DNA of 64,000 bases from an uncultured Candidatus Pelagibacter sp. (GTDB lineage Bacteria; Pseudomonadota; Alphaproteobacteria; Pelagibacterales; Pelagibacteraceae), in contig CAJQSX010000023.1 of assembly GCA_905616465.1 (NCBI GenBank), positions 88,027 to 152,026 of the forward strand, read 5' to 3'. Positions 1-9,833 of the stretch are shown here, piece by piece (position 1 is the stretch's first letter; the number at the start of each line of letters is the position of its first letter). The notes beneath the pieces are model-generated. The model searched no databases. It saw only the letters and a program-made list of their open reading frames with translations, and was not told the origin of the DNA. A program made the position numbers and the translations under genes.

Positions 1-2
1 CA

Positions 3-632
3 AGAGAAGCCAGGGATGCAAATATTAAAGAAGTAAAAGTTAAACAATGGAAGAGAGCTGAAGTAATAAAAGATTATAGATTTTATATTATTTGTTTGAA
101 TATGTTGGCTATGCCATGGATTTTTACTGGCTTTGCAGTTTTTCAATCTTTTATTCAAACTTCAAAAGGTTGGGGACCTTATATAATTGCTCAATCATTT
201 ATGTCTTACTCAATTCTTTCGGTACTAACTTTGTTTATTTCTGGTTTTTTGATAGATAAATTTACAAGTAGAAAACTTTTAATTTATATGAATATCCCAC
301 TTCTAATATCTGTAATTGTATTATTTTATTTTGATACTCCAGTTACAGCTTTTATATTTTTAGGACTGCTTGGGATTTCTAATGGATTTGCAAATATATT
401 AGGCTCTTCCACTTGGGCTGAGCTATATGGTGTTAAACATCTTGGATCTATTAAATCTTTAACAACTGCCCTAATGGTTTTTGCCACCGCTTTTGGTACG
501 GCCTTGTTTGGATTTTTAATAGATATTGGTTTAACAGTAAGCGATATAGCCGTTGTATCTGGCGTGTATATATCTATATCTTTAATGTTGTTATTTTTAA
601 TTAGAAAAAGGCTAAATCCTTTAATACTTTAG
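3..632 (+). CDS. MFS transporter, C-terminal part (5' end outside window)
   Basis: Frame is open from the window edge (REARDANIKEVKVKQWKRAEVIKDYRFYIICLN...) into ORF 96..632; multiple hydrophobic TM helices of MFS type. Confidence 0.75.
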   Translation, partial: REARDANIKEVKVKQWKRAEVIKDYRFYIICLNMLAMPWIFTGFAVFQSFIQTSKGWGPYIIAQSFMSYSILSVLTLFISGFLIDKFTSRKLLIYMNIPLLISVIVLFYFDTPVTAFIFLGLLGISNGFANILGSSTWAELYGVKHLGSIKSLTTALMVFATAFGTALFGFLIDIGLTVSDIAVVSGVYISISLMLLFLIRKRLNPLIL

Positions 633-676
633 AAAAAAACTTGCATTATTAAAGGCTGAGGTATACACAATCGTCC

Positions 677-1216
677 ATGGCAAGAGTTACTGTAGAAGAT
701 TGCATTGATAAAGTTGAAAGTCCATACGAATTAGTTTTAGTTGCTAAAGAGAGAGCAACTCAATTAAATTCAGGGACCGAAACTACGCTAAGTAAAAATA
801 ACGATAAAAACACCGTTATTGCCCTCAGAGAGATTGCGGAAGATAATATTAAAGTTTCAGATTTAACTGAAAGTGCGGTTTATAAATTAAGAAAACATGT
901 GGAACAAATTGACGATGGTTCAGTGGACGATGAAGAGGTGGGTGATGATTTTGAAAGCCTATACAAAGGTGAGATTTCAAAAAGTGGTGTACCAATATTG
1001 CCATCTAAAAGAGCCAGAAAGGCACCTAGTAACATTCCAGTATTTAAGGATGATTTAGCTAAGCTGTCTCAGACTGAAAAACCTGATGTTGAAACTTCAA
1101 TAAGTGATGAAAATGTATCAGAAGAAGAAAGTGTGCCTTCAGAAGAGGTGTCTGAAGCTGAAGGGCAACAAGAAGCAAAATTAAACCCTGAAGATAACGA
1201 CTCTTCAAACTCATAA
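677..1216 (+). CDS. rpoZ: DNA-directed RNA polymerase omega subunit with long acidic C-terminal extension
   Basis: N-terminus MARVTVEDCIDKVESPYELVLVAKERATQL...NDKNTVIALREIA is RpoZ signature; tail rich in E/D/S. Confidence 0.92.
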   Translation: MARVTVEDCIDKVESPYELVLVAKERATQLNSGTETTLSKNNDKNTVIALREIAEDNIKVSDLTESAVYKLRKHVEQIDDGSVDDEEVGDDFESLYKGEISKSGVPILPSKRARKAPSNIPVFKDDLAKLSQTEKPDVETSISDENVSEEESVPSEEVSEAEGQQEAKLNPEDNDSSNS

Positions 1217-1235
1217 AATTTTATAAAGCTCAAGT

Positions 1236-2228
1236 ATGAATAGGAAAGTATCTGTTGCTCCTATGATGGATTGCACAGACAAACATGAGAGGTTTTTTTT
1301 AAGATTAATTTCAAAAAATACACTTCTTTACACTGAAATGGTTGTAGATGAAGCTATCAATAGAGGTGATAAAAAAAAACTACTAGAATTTAATATTAAT
1401 GAAAAACCTGTAGCACTACAACTAGGAGGATCTTCTCCTAAACTTTTGTCAGAGGCAACTAAAATTGGTGAAGATTTTGGATATGATGAAATAAATCTAA
1501 ATTTAGGTTGTCCAAGTAAAAAAGTAGAAAAAAATAGATTTGGTGCTTGCTTGATGAAAGAACCAAATTTAGTTGCAGATTGTTTGAGTAAAATGCAGTC
1601 AGTAACAAGTCTTCCGGTAACAATTAAAACTAGGATTGGGTATGATGATGTTGAGGATTATGAAAATTTATTCAATTTTATATCAACTCTAAAATCTACA
1701 GGGGTAAAAACTTTTATAATTCACGCTAGAAAAGCAATGTTAGGTAAATTTACTCCAAAGCAAAATTTAAACATACCACCATTAAAATATGATTATGTTT
1801 ATAAATTAAAAGAAGATTTTCCAAATAAGGAAATAATTATTAACGGAGGGATTTCAACGGTTGATGAAATAAAACCTCATTTAAAAAAAACAGACGGTGT
1901 TATGATTGGAAGAGTCGCTTATCACACACCCTACATATTAGCAGATATTGAAAAAGAAATTTTTAACAATAAAAATGTTCCAAGCAGACAAGAAGTTATT
2001 GAAAAATTAATACCCTACATAAAGGATGAGCTCAAAAAAGGCACAAGATTAAATCAAATTATGAGACATACATTAGGTTTGTTTCACGGTCAAACAGGTG
2101 CAAGTTACTGGAAAAGATATTTAAGTAAAAACATGTGTGTACGAGATGCAGATGTAAAAAAAATTGATCACATTATGGATAAAATTAAATTTAACAATGT
2201 TGATACAAGCGAAGGTCAATCTGCTTAG
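1236..2228 (+). CDS. dusA: tRNA-dihydrouridine synthase A
   Basis: VAPMMDCTDKHERFFLRLIS, NLNLGCPSKKVEKNRFGACLMKEP, INGGI motifs of DusA. Confidence 0.93.
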   Translation: MNRKVSVAPMMDCTDKHERFFLRLISKNTLLYTEMVVDEAINRGDKKKLLEFNINEKPVALQLGGSSPKLLSEATKIGEDFGYDEINLNLGCPSKKVEKNRFGACLMKEPNLVADCLSKMQSVTSLPVTIKTRIGYDDVEDYENLFNFISTLKSTGVKTFIIHARKAMLGKFTPKQNLNIPPLKYDYVYKLKEDFPNKEIIINGGISTVDEIKPHLKKTDGVMIGRVAYHTPYILADIEKEIFNNKNVPSRQEVIEKLIPYIKDELKKGTRLNQIMRHTLGLFHGQTGASYWKRYLSKNMCVRDADVKKIDHIMDKIKFNNVDTSEGQSA

Positions 2229-3054
2229 TTCAATTTTATCTAACGAATATACATATTTCATTTTATTAATGGCATTAACTGCAATACCCGTAGGTTTTGT
2301 TGCGGGTCTATTTGGTATAGGAGGAGGGTTAATAACAGTTCCATTTTTATATTACATATTTAGTTCATTAGGCATTGATCAAAAATATATAATGCATCTT
2401 GCAGTAGGAACATCATTTGCAATTATTATTCCAACATCAACTGTATCTGTTTTAACTCATCATAAATTTAATGCTGTAGACTTTGACATTGTTAAAAGTT
2501 ATGGGATTTTTGTTATCTTTGGTGTGTTAGTTGGGGCAATTTTTGCTGCAATACTTAAAACTAAATCATTAGTTTTATTTTTTTCAATAATAATATTTTT
2601 ACTAGGTATTTATTTGTTGTTGTTAAAAGAAAAAGAAGAAGATGTAGTAATTAAAATCAAATTACATTTAAAAATTATTTTAGGATTTTTAGTTGGATTT
2701 ATTTCAGCGCCAATGGGTATAGGTGGTGCCGTAATGAATGTACCAATATTGAAATTTTTTGGTTACTCTATTAATAAAGCTATTGGAAGTGCTGCAGCAA
2801 TAGGTTTTTTAATTTCACTATTTGGAGCCATTGGTTTTATGATCTCTGGTAGTTATTTAAAAACTAATTTACCTTTAAGTATTGGTTTTTTAAATATTCC
2901 AGCTTTTTTAATTTTTATTCCAATAACAACCTTTATGGCCAGAATTGGAGCGAGAACTGTACATAAAATTGATAAAAATAAAATTAGTAAATTTTTAGGA
3001 ATATTTTTATTAATAATTTCTACAAAGTTTTTGTTTGAATATTTGAAGCTGTAG
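2197..3054 (+). CDS. TauE/SafE-family sulfite exporter / membrane permease (start uncertain)
   Basis: GLFGIGGGLITVPFLYYIF and SAPMGIGGAVMNVPIL repeats typical of TauE/SafE; ORF track starts at 2164, in-frame ATG at 2197 overlaps dusA 3' end. Confidence 0.85.
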   Translation: MLIQAKVNLLSSILSNEYTYFILLMALTAIPVGFVAGLFGIGGGLITVPFLYYIFSSLGIDQKYIMHLAVGTSFAIIIPTSTVSVLTHHKFNAVDFDIVKSYGIFVIFGVLVGAIFAAILKTKSLVLFFSIIIFLLGIYLLLLKEKEEDVVIKIKLHLKIILGFLVGFISAPMGIGGAVMNVPILKFFGYSINKAIGSAAAIGFLISLFGAIGFMISGSYLKTNLPLSIGFLNIPAFLIFIPITTFMARIGARTVHKIDKNKISKFLGIFLLIISTKFLFEYLKL

Positions 3055-3231
3055 TAAAAAAAAATTTAATTGAATGATTAATTTACTTTTCATAAATTAA
3101 AATAAAACAATTACACGCAAAGATTGAAATATAAAAAAAACTTTGTTTTTTATATATTTTTTGGGAATATCAAACTCAATTTAACCACATCTTATATATT
3201 TTAAACATAATAAAATTGTTAAATTTTTGTA

Positions 3232-4371
3232 ATGAAAAATAAAAAAATAAAAAAATTAATAAGTATTAAAGATATTAATTCACTTTTTCCAAAAAACTTA
3301 AATCTAAATAAATTAAAAGTAAATCCTATTAATGTAATTGATGTTGCAAAAAATAAAATTGGCAACTTTTATAACAATTTAAAAAAAGAGAGAGAGAAAG
3401 AAAAAAAAATATTAGAGAAAAAAAGAGAACAAGATGAGGAAAAAAAATTACATAATAAAAAAAAAGAAGCTCAGAAAATAAGGCTAGAAACAATAAGACA
3501 AGAAAAAAATAAAATTATAGCTCAAAAAAAATTAATAACTGACAACGAACAACAAGTCAAAAGAAATGAAGAAAAAAGAAAAAAAATTGAAAATAAAAGA
3601 ATTAGAATTGAAAAACAAAAAATTAAAGACAAGGTAGCTAAAAAATTAAGAGAAGATGCTTTAAAGCTTAAGGAAGAGGAGCTTAGAATAAAAATGCTTG
3701 AAAGACAGAGAGTTAGAGAGGACATAATAAAAGCAAAAGAAGAAGCAATTAAAGTTAAAGAAATACAATCCCAAATTATTAGAGACGAAAAAGAAAAAGC
3801 AAGACAAGATCGAAATAAATTAAATGAATTAGAAAGAAAAAAAAGATTGGATGAAGAGCAAAAAATTAGAGAAGCTGCTAGAAAACTAAAATATGAAGAG
3901 GCAAAATTAAGAGAAACCGAAGATAGATTAAAACAGCTAGAAATTGAACGACTGCAAGAAATTCAAGGACAATTACTCAAAGAAAAGGCAGAACAAAAAG
4001 CCAATGAAGAAGAGCTTAGATTGAAAGAAGAAAAAATTAAAGCTGCTGAACTTGAAAAAATATTAAAAGAAAAAGAACAAAGACAAAGAGATGAGGAATT
4101 AAGAAGAGAAGAAGATAAGAAAAAAAGAATTCTAGAAGAAAGAAATATTGCCTTAAAACATCAGGATGAAGAAGAAGATAGAATTAAAAATGAAAACCAA
4201 AGAATTAAAGATTGGGAAGATAAATTTGATCAGGAGCAAAAAGTTAAAGAAGATGAATTAATTGGTAAATTTTATAATGATGAATTTACAAAAAAAAATG
4301 ATAATGAAATTAATAAAGATTTAGATTCTAATATTAAAAAGAGTGATAAAGAAGAAAACAAAAATAACTAA
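3232..4371 (+). CDS. Lys/Glu/Arg-rich predicted single long alpha-helix / coiled-coil protein of unknown function
   Basis: 379 aa ORF; about residues 45-350 are almost uninterrupted K/E/R/I/L helix-forming sequence, no Pro, no TM segment. Confidence 0.75.
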   Translation: MKNKKIKKLISIKDINSLFPKNLNLNKLKVNPINVIDVAKNKIGNFYNNLKKEREKEKKILEKKREQDEEKKLHNKKKEAQKIRLETIRQEKNKIIAQKKLITDNEQQVKRNEEKRKKIENKRIRIEKQKIKDKVAKKLREDALKLKEEELRIKMLERQRVREDIIKAKEEAIKVKEIQSQIIRDEKEKARQDRNKLNELERKKRLDEEQKIREAARKLKYEEAKLRETEDRLKQLEIERLQEIQGQLLKEKAEQKANEEELRLKEEKIKAAELEKILKEKEQRQRDEELRREEDKKKRILEERNIALKHQDEEEDRIKNENQRIKDWEDKFDQEQKVKEDELIGKFYNDEFTKKNDNEINKDLDSNIKKSDKEENKNN

Positions 4372-4411
4372 TTTTTTTCTGATTGATTTAGACTTAACTT
4401 GAATATCAGTT

Positions 4412-4813
4412 ATGTATAAAAAAGTTAATAAAAATTTTTTAAAGACATCATATTTCATATATGATTTAAAGCTGTGTGTTGTAAGATTAATTGATAATAA
4501 AAAATTTCCTTGGATTATTTTAATTCCGAAAAGAAAAGGAATTAAGGACATCACCGACCTAAACCTTAAAGATCAAATACTTTTAATGAAGGAGATAGTT
4601 TACTGTAGTAAATTGATGAAAAAAATTTTTAAAACTTCAAAACTTAATGTTGAAAAAATTGGTAATATCGTACCTCAATTACATATTCACATTATTGCAA
4701 GATATAAAAATGATAGTTCTTGGCCCCTATCTGTATGGGTGGTTAAAGAAAAAATTTATTCAAAATTAAATTTAAAAAAAGTCATTAATAAGATAGGTAA
4801 AGTCTTTAAATAG
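4412..4813 (+). CDS. HIT family protein
   Basis: C-terminal HIT motif QLHIHIIARY. Confidence 0.88.
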   Translation: MYKKVNKNFLKTSYFIYDLKLCVVRLIDNKKFPWIILIPKRKGIKDITDLNLKDQILLMKEIVYCSKLMKKIFKTSKLNVEKIGNIVPQLHIHIIARYKNDSSWPLSVWVVKEKIYSKLNLKKVINKIGKVFK

Positions 4814-4816
4814 AAA

Positions 4817-4853
4817 GAGGTGATTTCAGTCTCCCTCCATCACCTCAGTTTTA
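4817..4853 (+). terminator. Hairpin with short T-rich tail downstream of HIT gene
   Basis: GAGGTGAT (4817-4824) / ATCACCTC (4839-4846) inverted repeat, 14-nt loop, followed by AGTTTTA. Confidence 0.55.
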
Positions 4854-4904
4854 TATTAATCGATTCGTTAAAATTTAGGGAACACTTAATAGTTGAAAAA
4901 TGAG

Positions 4905-5117
4905 TTAATCGTGAAATTTTATCAGATCTTTATTTTCTTTATTTTCAGGTAGCTTTACCAATCCTTTTATAATCTGGTTGGAACCAAAGGATACTGCTGA
5001 CCTAGCTGCACTTTTAGTTGTTGCCCCAGTAAATGCAGGTCCAAGCAAAGCTCCACCTGGAACACCACAGTTATTAAGGAATAAAAATATAGATAAGATT
5101 AAAAAATTTTTAAACAT
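4905..5117 (-). CDS. Small putative lipoprotein
   Basis: Signal peptide plus lipobox-like LFLNNC; 70 aa. Confidence 0.6.
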   Translation of the reverse strand: MFKNFLILSIFLFLNNCGVPGGALLGPAFTGATTKSAARSAVSFGSNQIIKGLVKLPENKENKDLIKFHD

Positions 5118-5236
5118 AACAATGTATTAATCAGTTATCTGATTCTTTCCTAATAAAAACTTAAATAATTTATAAAAAAATTACACGTATGAATTGAGTT
5201 TTGATTTTAGAAAAATTAATACAGTCTAAGAGTAAA

Positions 5237-6691
5237 TCATATCTTTTGATCGTACTCTCCGATTTTCCCAGTTTCTTTAAGTAAATTGTCAATAAAATTA
5301 AAAATTTTTTTCTTTCTATCATCAGAAGTTGGGCTTTCTGTAACAACAACTAAAGATGGTTTATTGGAAGATGCTCTAATCAAACCCCAAGAACCATCTT
5401 CAAAAGAAAATCTAACCCCATTTACAGTAAGAATTTCAGTTATTACTTGATCATCAATTTTAGTTTTATCATTTTTAATTTTTTCTACTCGCTTAACTAA
5501 TTCGTCAACTACTAGATATTTTTCCTCATCTTTACAAAAAGGAGCCATTGTAGGCGTTTGGTATGTATTGGGAAGTTCGTTAATAATTTCATTCATCGTT
5601 TTATTTTGACCATCTAGTAAGTGACAGACATGAATTGCCGAATTTATACCATCATCATAACCATAACCTAATGGGTGATTAAAAAAGAAATGACCACTTT
5701 TTTCAAATCCAGCTAATGCTTTTTCAGTATTTACTTTTCTTTTAATATGGGAATGACCAGTTTTCCAATAAATAGTTTCACAATTATTTTCTAACAAAAC
5801 CTTATCTTTGGAGTATAATCCTGTTGATTTAACATCTACTATAAATTTAGAATTTTTATGATTTTTAGATAAGTTTCTAGCAATTAATAAACCTATCTTA
5901 TCTGAAAATATTTCATTTCCTTTATCATCTATAACGCCAACTCTATCTCCATCTCCATCAAAACCAAATCCAATATCTGCCTTATTGTCTTTTACAGCTT
6001 TAGCAATAGCATGTAACATTTCTAAGTCTTCAGGATTTGGATTGTATTTAGGAAAAGTCCAATCAAGATTGCAATCAAGCTCAACAACTTCACATCCAAT
6101 TCCTCTTAAAATATCTGGCGCAAATATACCAGCTGTTCCGTTTCCACAGGCAACCACTGCTTTAATCTTTTTTTTAATTTTATTTTTTTTTATTAAATCT
6201 TGTTTGTAAACTTGTTGAAAATTTTCAATTTTTTTTTCTGTTCCTTTTCCTTTTGAAAATTTTTCATTTAAGGTTATGTCTTTTAATTCCTTCATTTCTT
6301 CTGGTGCGTGAGTTAAACCTTTTTTGATACCCATTTTTACACCTGTCCAACCATTTTCATTATGACTAGCAGTAACCATCGCAACTGCATCTGCATCTAA
6401 ATTAAATTGCGCAAAATAAACCATAGGCGATAATGACAATCCTACATCCTCCACATAACAACCTGTGGAAATTAATCCTTTTTTAAGAGCTGTTTTTATC
6501 TCTTCACTATATGATCTATAATCATGACCAACTATAATTCTTGGATTATTTTTTTGAGTATGAATTTTTATTTGTGACCCTAATCCCTTACCAAGATTTA
6601 TGATTCCCTCGCCATTAATATCTTTTTCATAAAGCCAGCGAGCGTCATATTCTCTAAATCCGTAAGGGTTTATTTTTAAATCTTTACTCAT
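5237..6691 (-). CDS. Phosphomannomutase/phosphoglucomutase
   Basis: TASHNENGWTGVKMG catalytic serine loop, GFDGDGDRVG metal loop, alpha-D-phosphohexomutase fold order. Confidence 0.93.
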   Translation of the reverse strand: MSKDLKINPYGFREYDARWLYEKDINGEGIINLGKGLGSQIKIHTQKNNPRIIVGHDYRSYSEEIKTALKKGLISTGCYVEDVGLSLSPMVYFAQFNLDADAVAMVTASHNENGWTGVKMGIKKGLTHAPEEMKELKDITLNEKFSKGKGTEKKIENFQQVYKQDLIKKNKIKKKIKAVVACGNGTAGIFAPDILRGIGCEVVELDCNLDWTFPKYNPNPEDLEMLHAIAKAVKDNKADIGFGFDGDGDRVGVIDDKGNEIFSDKIGLLIARNLSKNHKNSKFIVDVKSTGLYSKDKVLLENNCETIYWKTGHSHIKRKVNTEKALAGFEKSGHFFFNHPLGYGYDDGINSAIHVCHLLDGQNKTMNEIINELPNTYQTPTMAPFCKDEEKYLVVDELVKRVEKIKNDKTKIDDQVITEILTVNGVRFSFEDGSWGLIRASSNKPSLVVVTESPTSDDRKKKIFNFIDNLLKETGKIGEYDQKI

Positions 6692-6795
6692 ACTGTTGAT
6701 TACTTACCTTTTTTTTAATTTTTTTATTGATATTTTTTTTATCATGTTCTATAAATGTTCTATTGATTTGTTGTTTATATAGTATACTAACTAAA

Positions 6796-6824
6796 AGCGC
6801 ATACAACATATGGTTGTTTTCGCT
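6796..6824. promoter_or_regulatory. Dyad-symmetric element upstream of nrdA (candidate operator or 5' UTR hairpin)
   Basis: AGCG-cat-ACAAC-atatg-GTTGT-ttt-CGCT, 9 matched positions per arm; second palindrome TAGTATACTA at 6780-6789. Confidence 0.45.
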
Positions 6825-6849
6825 CAAATAACAAAATATAATAAATATT

Positions 6850-8787
6850 ATGAATAAGATTCTATCACAGGCCCTAAAGAAAGCTGTCTCCGAATATAGC
6901 CCTAGTGTTAATGAGGTTTCAAAAGAGAAAAGACCCGATCTTTTTTCACTTAATAATGAAACTGAACTATTCCAAAACGATAAAGGCATCATTATTAAAA
7001 TTGATCGCTCAAGAGATGCTAACCTTACAGATTTTGGAAAAGCAACATTAAAAGATAGATATTTAGGTCATAACGAGTCTTTTCAAGATTTATTTGCGCG
7101 TGTTGCAAGTTCGTATGCAGATGACAATCTACATGCACAAAGAATTTATAACTACATTAGTAACCTTTGGTTTATGCCAGCAACACCAGTATTGTCTAAT
7201 GGAGGAACAAAAAGAGGATTGCCTATTTCTTGTTTTTTAAATGAAGCATCAGATAGCTTAAGTGGAATACTTGATTTGTGGAGTGAAAATGTTTGGTTGG
7301 CCGCAAAGGGTGGCGGCATAGGAAGTTATTGGGGCAATCTTAGATCTATCGGTGAAAAAATTGGTAGAGTTGGAAAAACCTCTGGAATAATCCCTTTTAT
7401 AAAAGTTATGGACTCTTTAACTATGGCAATTAGCCAAGGATCTTTAAGAAGAGGTTCGGCTGCTTGTTATCTTCCAGTTGATCATCCTGAAATTGAGGAA
7501 TTTATTGAAATGAGAAGACCAACAGGTGGTGACCCAAACAGAAAAGCATTAAATCTACATCATGGGGTTTTGCTTTCCGATGCGTTTATGCGTGCAGTTG
7601 AAACTAATGAACAGTGGGCTTTAAAAAGTCCAGCTGATGGTACGGTTCAGCAAACAGTTTCAGCAAGAAATTTATGGATTAGAATATTGACAGCAAGAAT
7701 TGAAACTGGTGAACCTTATATTATTTATATAGATACTGTTAATAGGTTAATTCCACAACATCACAAGCTTGCAAATTTAACAGTTAAAACTTCTAACCTA
7801 TGTAGCGAAATAACTTTACCTACAGGAATTGACAAAGATGGAAGAGACAGAACTGCTGTTTGTTGTTTGTCTTCATTAAATTTAGAAAAGTATGATGAAT
7901 GGAAAAATGATCCAGATATGATTGGAGATGTTATGAGATTTTTAGATAACGTTTTGTCTGATTTTATTAATAGAGCGCCGGAACAATTCTCTGATGCAAC
8001 GTATGCCGCTGAAAGAGAAAGAAGTGTTGGACTTGGAGTAATGGGTTTTCATTCTTTTTTACAAAAAAATAGAATTCCACTTGAGTCTGTAATGGCCAAA
8101 TCGTGGAATAAAAAAATTTTTAAACAAATTGACGAGCAGGTAAATAAAGCATCAAAAGATTTAGCAAAAGAAAGAGGAGCCTGTCCTGATGCTGCTGATT
8201 ATGGTTTCCAAGAAAGATTTTCTAATAAAACTGCTATTGCTCCTACAGCATCTATATCAATTATTTGTGGTGGCGCTTCACCAGGAGTTGAGCCTGTTGC
8301 TGCAAACAGTTATACTCATAAAACCTTGTCAGGATCATTCAATGTTAGAAATAGATATTTAGAAGAAATATTAGAAGAACATGGCAAAAATGATGACGAA
8401 ACTTGGTCAACTATTACTACCAACGAAGGTTCAGTATCACATCTAAACTACTTAACTGAATTAGAAAAAGATGTTTTTAAAACAGCTTTTGAATTAAACC
8501 AAAGTTGGATTATTGAATTAAGTGGTGACAGAACTCCATTTATATCACAAGCTCAATCGGTAAATTTATTTTTACCAGCCGATGTACATAAAAAAGAATT
8601 ACATAAAATTCATTTTGATGCTTGGAAAAAAGGACTAAAAAGTCTTTACTACTGTAGATCAAAATCAATTCAGCGTGCCGAAAATATTAATGATGCTTCA
8701 TCAACTGATGTAACCGCTAACGTTTATAAAGCAAAAAAAACAACAACCAAACAGCCAGAATACGAGGAGTGTTTATCATGTCAGTAG
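6850..8787 (+). CDS. nrdA: Ribonucleoside-diphosphate reductase alpha subunit (class I, no N-terminal ATP-cone)
   Basis: PATPVLSNGGTKRGLPISCFL, LCSEI, C-terminal CLSCQ redox motif. Confidence 0.93.
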   Translation: MNKILSQALKKAVSEYSPSVNEVSKEKRPDLFSLNNETELFQNDKGIIIKIDRSRDANLTDFGKATLKDRYLGHNESFQDLFARVASSYADDNLHAQRIYNYISNLWFMPATPVLSNGGTKRGLPISCFLNEASDSLSGILDLWSENVWLAAKGGGIGSYWGNLRSIGEKIGRVGKTSGIIPFIKVMDSLTMAISQGSLRRGSAACYLPVDHPEIEEFIEMRRPTGGDPNRKALNLHHGVLLSDAFMRAVETNEQWALKSPADGTVQQTVSARNLWIRILTARIETGEPYIIYIDTVNRLIPQHHKLANLTVKTSNLCSEITLPTGIDKDGRDRTAVCCLSSLNLEKYDEWKNDPDMIGDVMRFLDNVLSDFINRAPEQFSDATYAAERERSVGLGVMGFHSFLQKNRIPLESVMAKSWNKKIFKQIDEQVNKASKDLAKERGACPDAADYGFQERFSNKTAIAPTASISIICGGASPGVEPVAANSYTHKTLSGSFNVRNRYLEEILEEHGKNDDETWSTITTNEGSVSHLNYLTELEKDVFKTAFELNQSWIIELSGDRTPFISQAQSVNLFLPADVHKKELHKIHFDAWKKGLKSLYYCRSKSIQRAENINDASSTDVTANVYKAKKTTTKQPEYEECLSCQ

Positions 8788-9809
8788 CAGAAAAAATTAA
8801 ATCAGAAGTAATTCAAACCGAGAAAAAAGAAATTATTCAACCACAAAAAATGGGGTTGTTAGTTGAGAATCCTGTTTATAAACCTTTTAGATATCCGTGG
8901 TGTTATGATGCTTGGTTAACTCAGCAAAGAATTCACTGGCTGCCAGAAGAAGTACCACTAGGCGATGATGTCAGAGATTGGCAAAAAAACTTAACTCAAT
9001 CAGAAAAAAATCTATTAACGCAAATTTTTAGATTTTTTACTCAAGCCGACGTGGAAGTTCAAAATTGTTATTTAAGACATTATACAACTGTATTCAAACC
9101 AACTGAAGTATTGATGATGATGACTGCTTTTGCTTCAATGGAAACAGTTCATGTTGCTGCTTACTCACATCTTTTAGATACAATTGGAATGCCTGAATCT
9201 GAATATTCAGCTTTCATGAAGTATAAAGAAATGAAAGATAAGTATGATTATATGCAGAATTTTGACATGAGTTCAAAAAAAGATATTGCTTTGACAGTAG
9301 CTGTATTTAGTGCTTTCACTGAAGGCCTTCAACTTTTTGCAAGTTTTGCAATCTTACTTAACTTCCCAAGACATAATAAAATGAAAGGTATGGGTCAGAT
9401 TGTTACCTGGTCAGTTAGAGATGAAACCCTTCATTGCAATTCTATGATTAGATTATTTAAAGAATTTATTCATGAGAATCCTGAAATTTGGACACCTGAG
9501 TTTAAAAAAGAACTTTATACTGCTTGTAGAACTATCATAGAGCATGAAGATGCTTTTATAGATCTTGCTTTCGAGATGGGACCTATGGAAGGTTTAACTG
9601 GTGAACAAGTTAAGCGATATATTAGATTTATTGCTAATAGAAGGCTTACTCAATTAGGTTTAGAGGCAATTTATGATGTGGATAAAAACCCATTAACTTG
9701 GTTAGATACAATGTTGAATGCCGTAGAGCACATGAACTTTTTTGAAGGTAGGGCAACTGAATACTCCAAAGCATCAACTCAAGGTACTTGGACAGAAGCA
9801 TTTAGTTAA
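8778..9809 (+). CDS. nrdB: Ribonucleoside-diphosphate reductase beta subunit
   Basis: Carboxylate/His ligands SMETVHVAAYSHL and VRDETLHCNSM with Tyr conserved; ATG at 8778 preceded by GAGGAG; overlaps nrdA stop. Confidence 0.93.
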   Translation: MSVAEKIKSEVIQTEKKEIIQPQKMGLLVENPVYKPFRYPWCYDAWLTQQRIHWLPEEVPLGDDVRDWQKNLTQSEKNLLTQIFRFFTQADVEVQNCYLRHYTTVFKPTEVLMMMTAFASMETVHVAAYSHLLDTIGMPESEYSAFMKYKEMKDKYDYMQNFDMSSKKDIALTVAVFSAFTEGLQLFASFAILLNFPRHNKMKGMGQIVTWSVRDETLHCNSMIRLFKEFIHENPEIWTPEFKKELYTACRTIIEHEDAFIDLAFEMGPMEGLTGEQVKRYIRFIANRRLTQLGLEAIYDVDKNPLTWLDTMLNAVEHMNFFEGRATEYSKASTQGTWTEAFS

Positions 9810-9833
9810 TCTGTTAGTATTAAATTAAAATTC

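Noticed and set aside
2164-2196. TauE start at 2164
   Set aside because: Residues MITLWIKLNLT are just a second frame of dusA; a later start (2197 or beyond) is more plausible
3522-3725. 67-aa Ser/Leu/Phe-rich minus-strand ORF
   Set aside because: Mirror of the K/E-rich coding region; apparent hydrophobicity is a codon-complement artefact
6684-6992. 102-aa minus-strand ORF
   Set aside because: Overlaps nrdA start and the pgm-nrdA intergenic region; low-complexity Lys/Ile tail; no family resemblance
8769-8777. GTG start for nrdB at 8769
   Set aside because: ATG at 8778 has a GAGGAG at correct spacing; MFI extension unlikely
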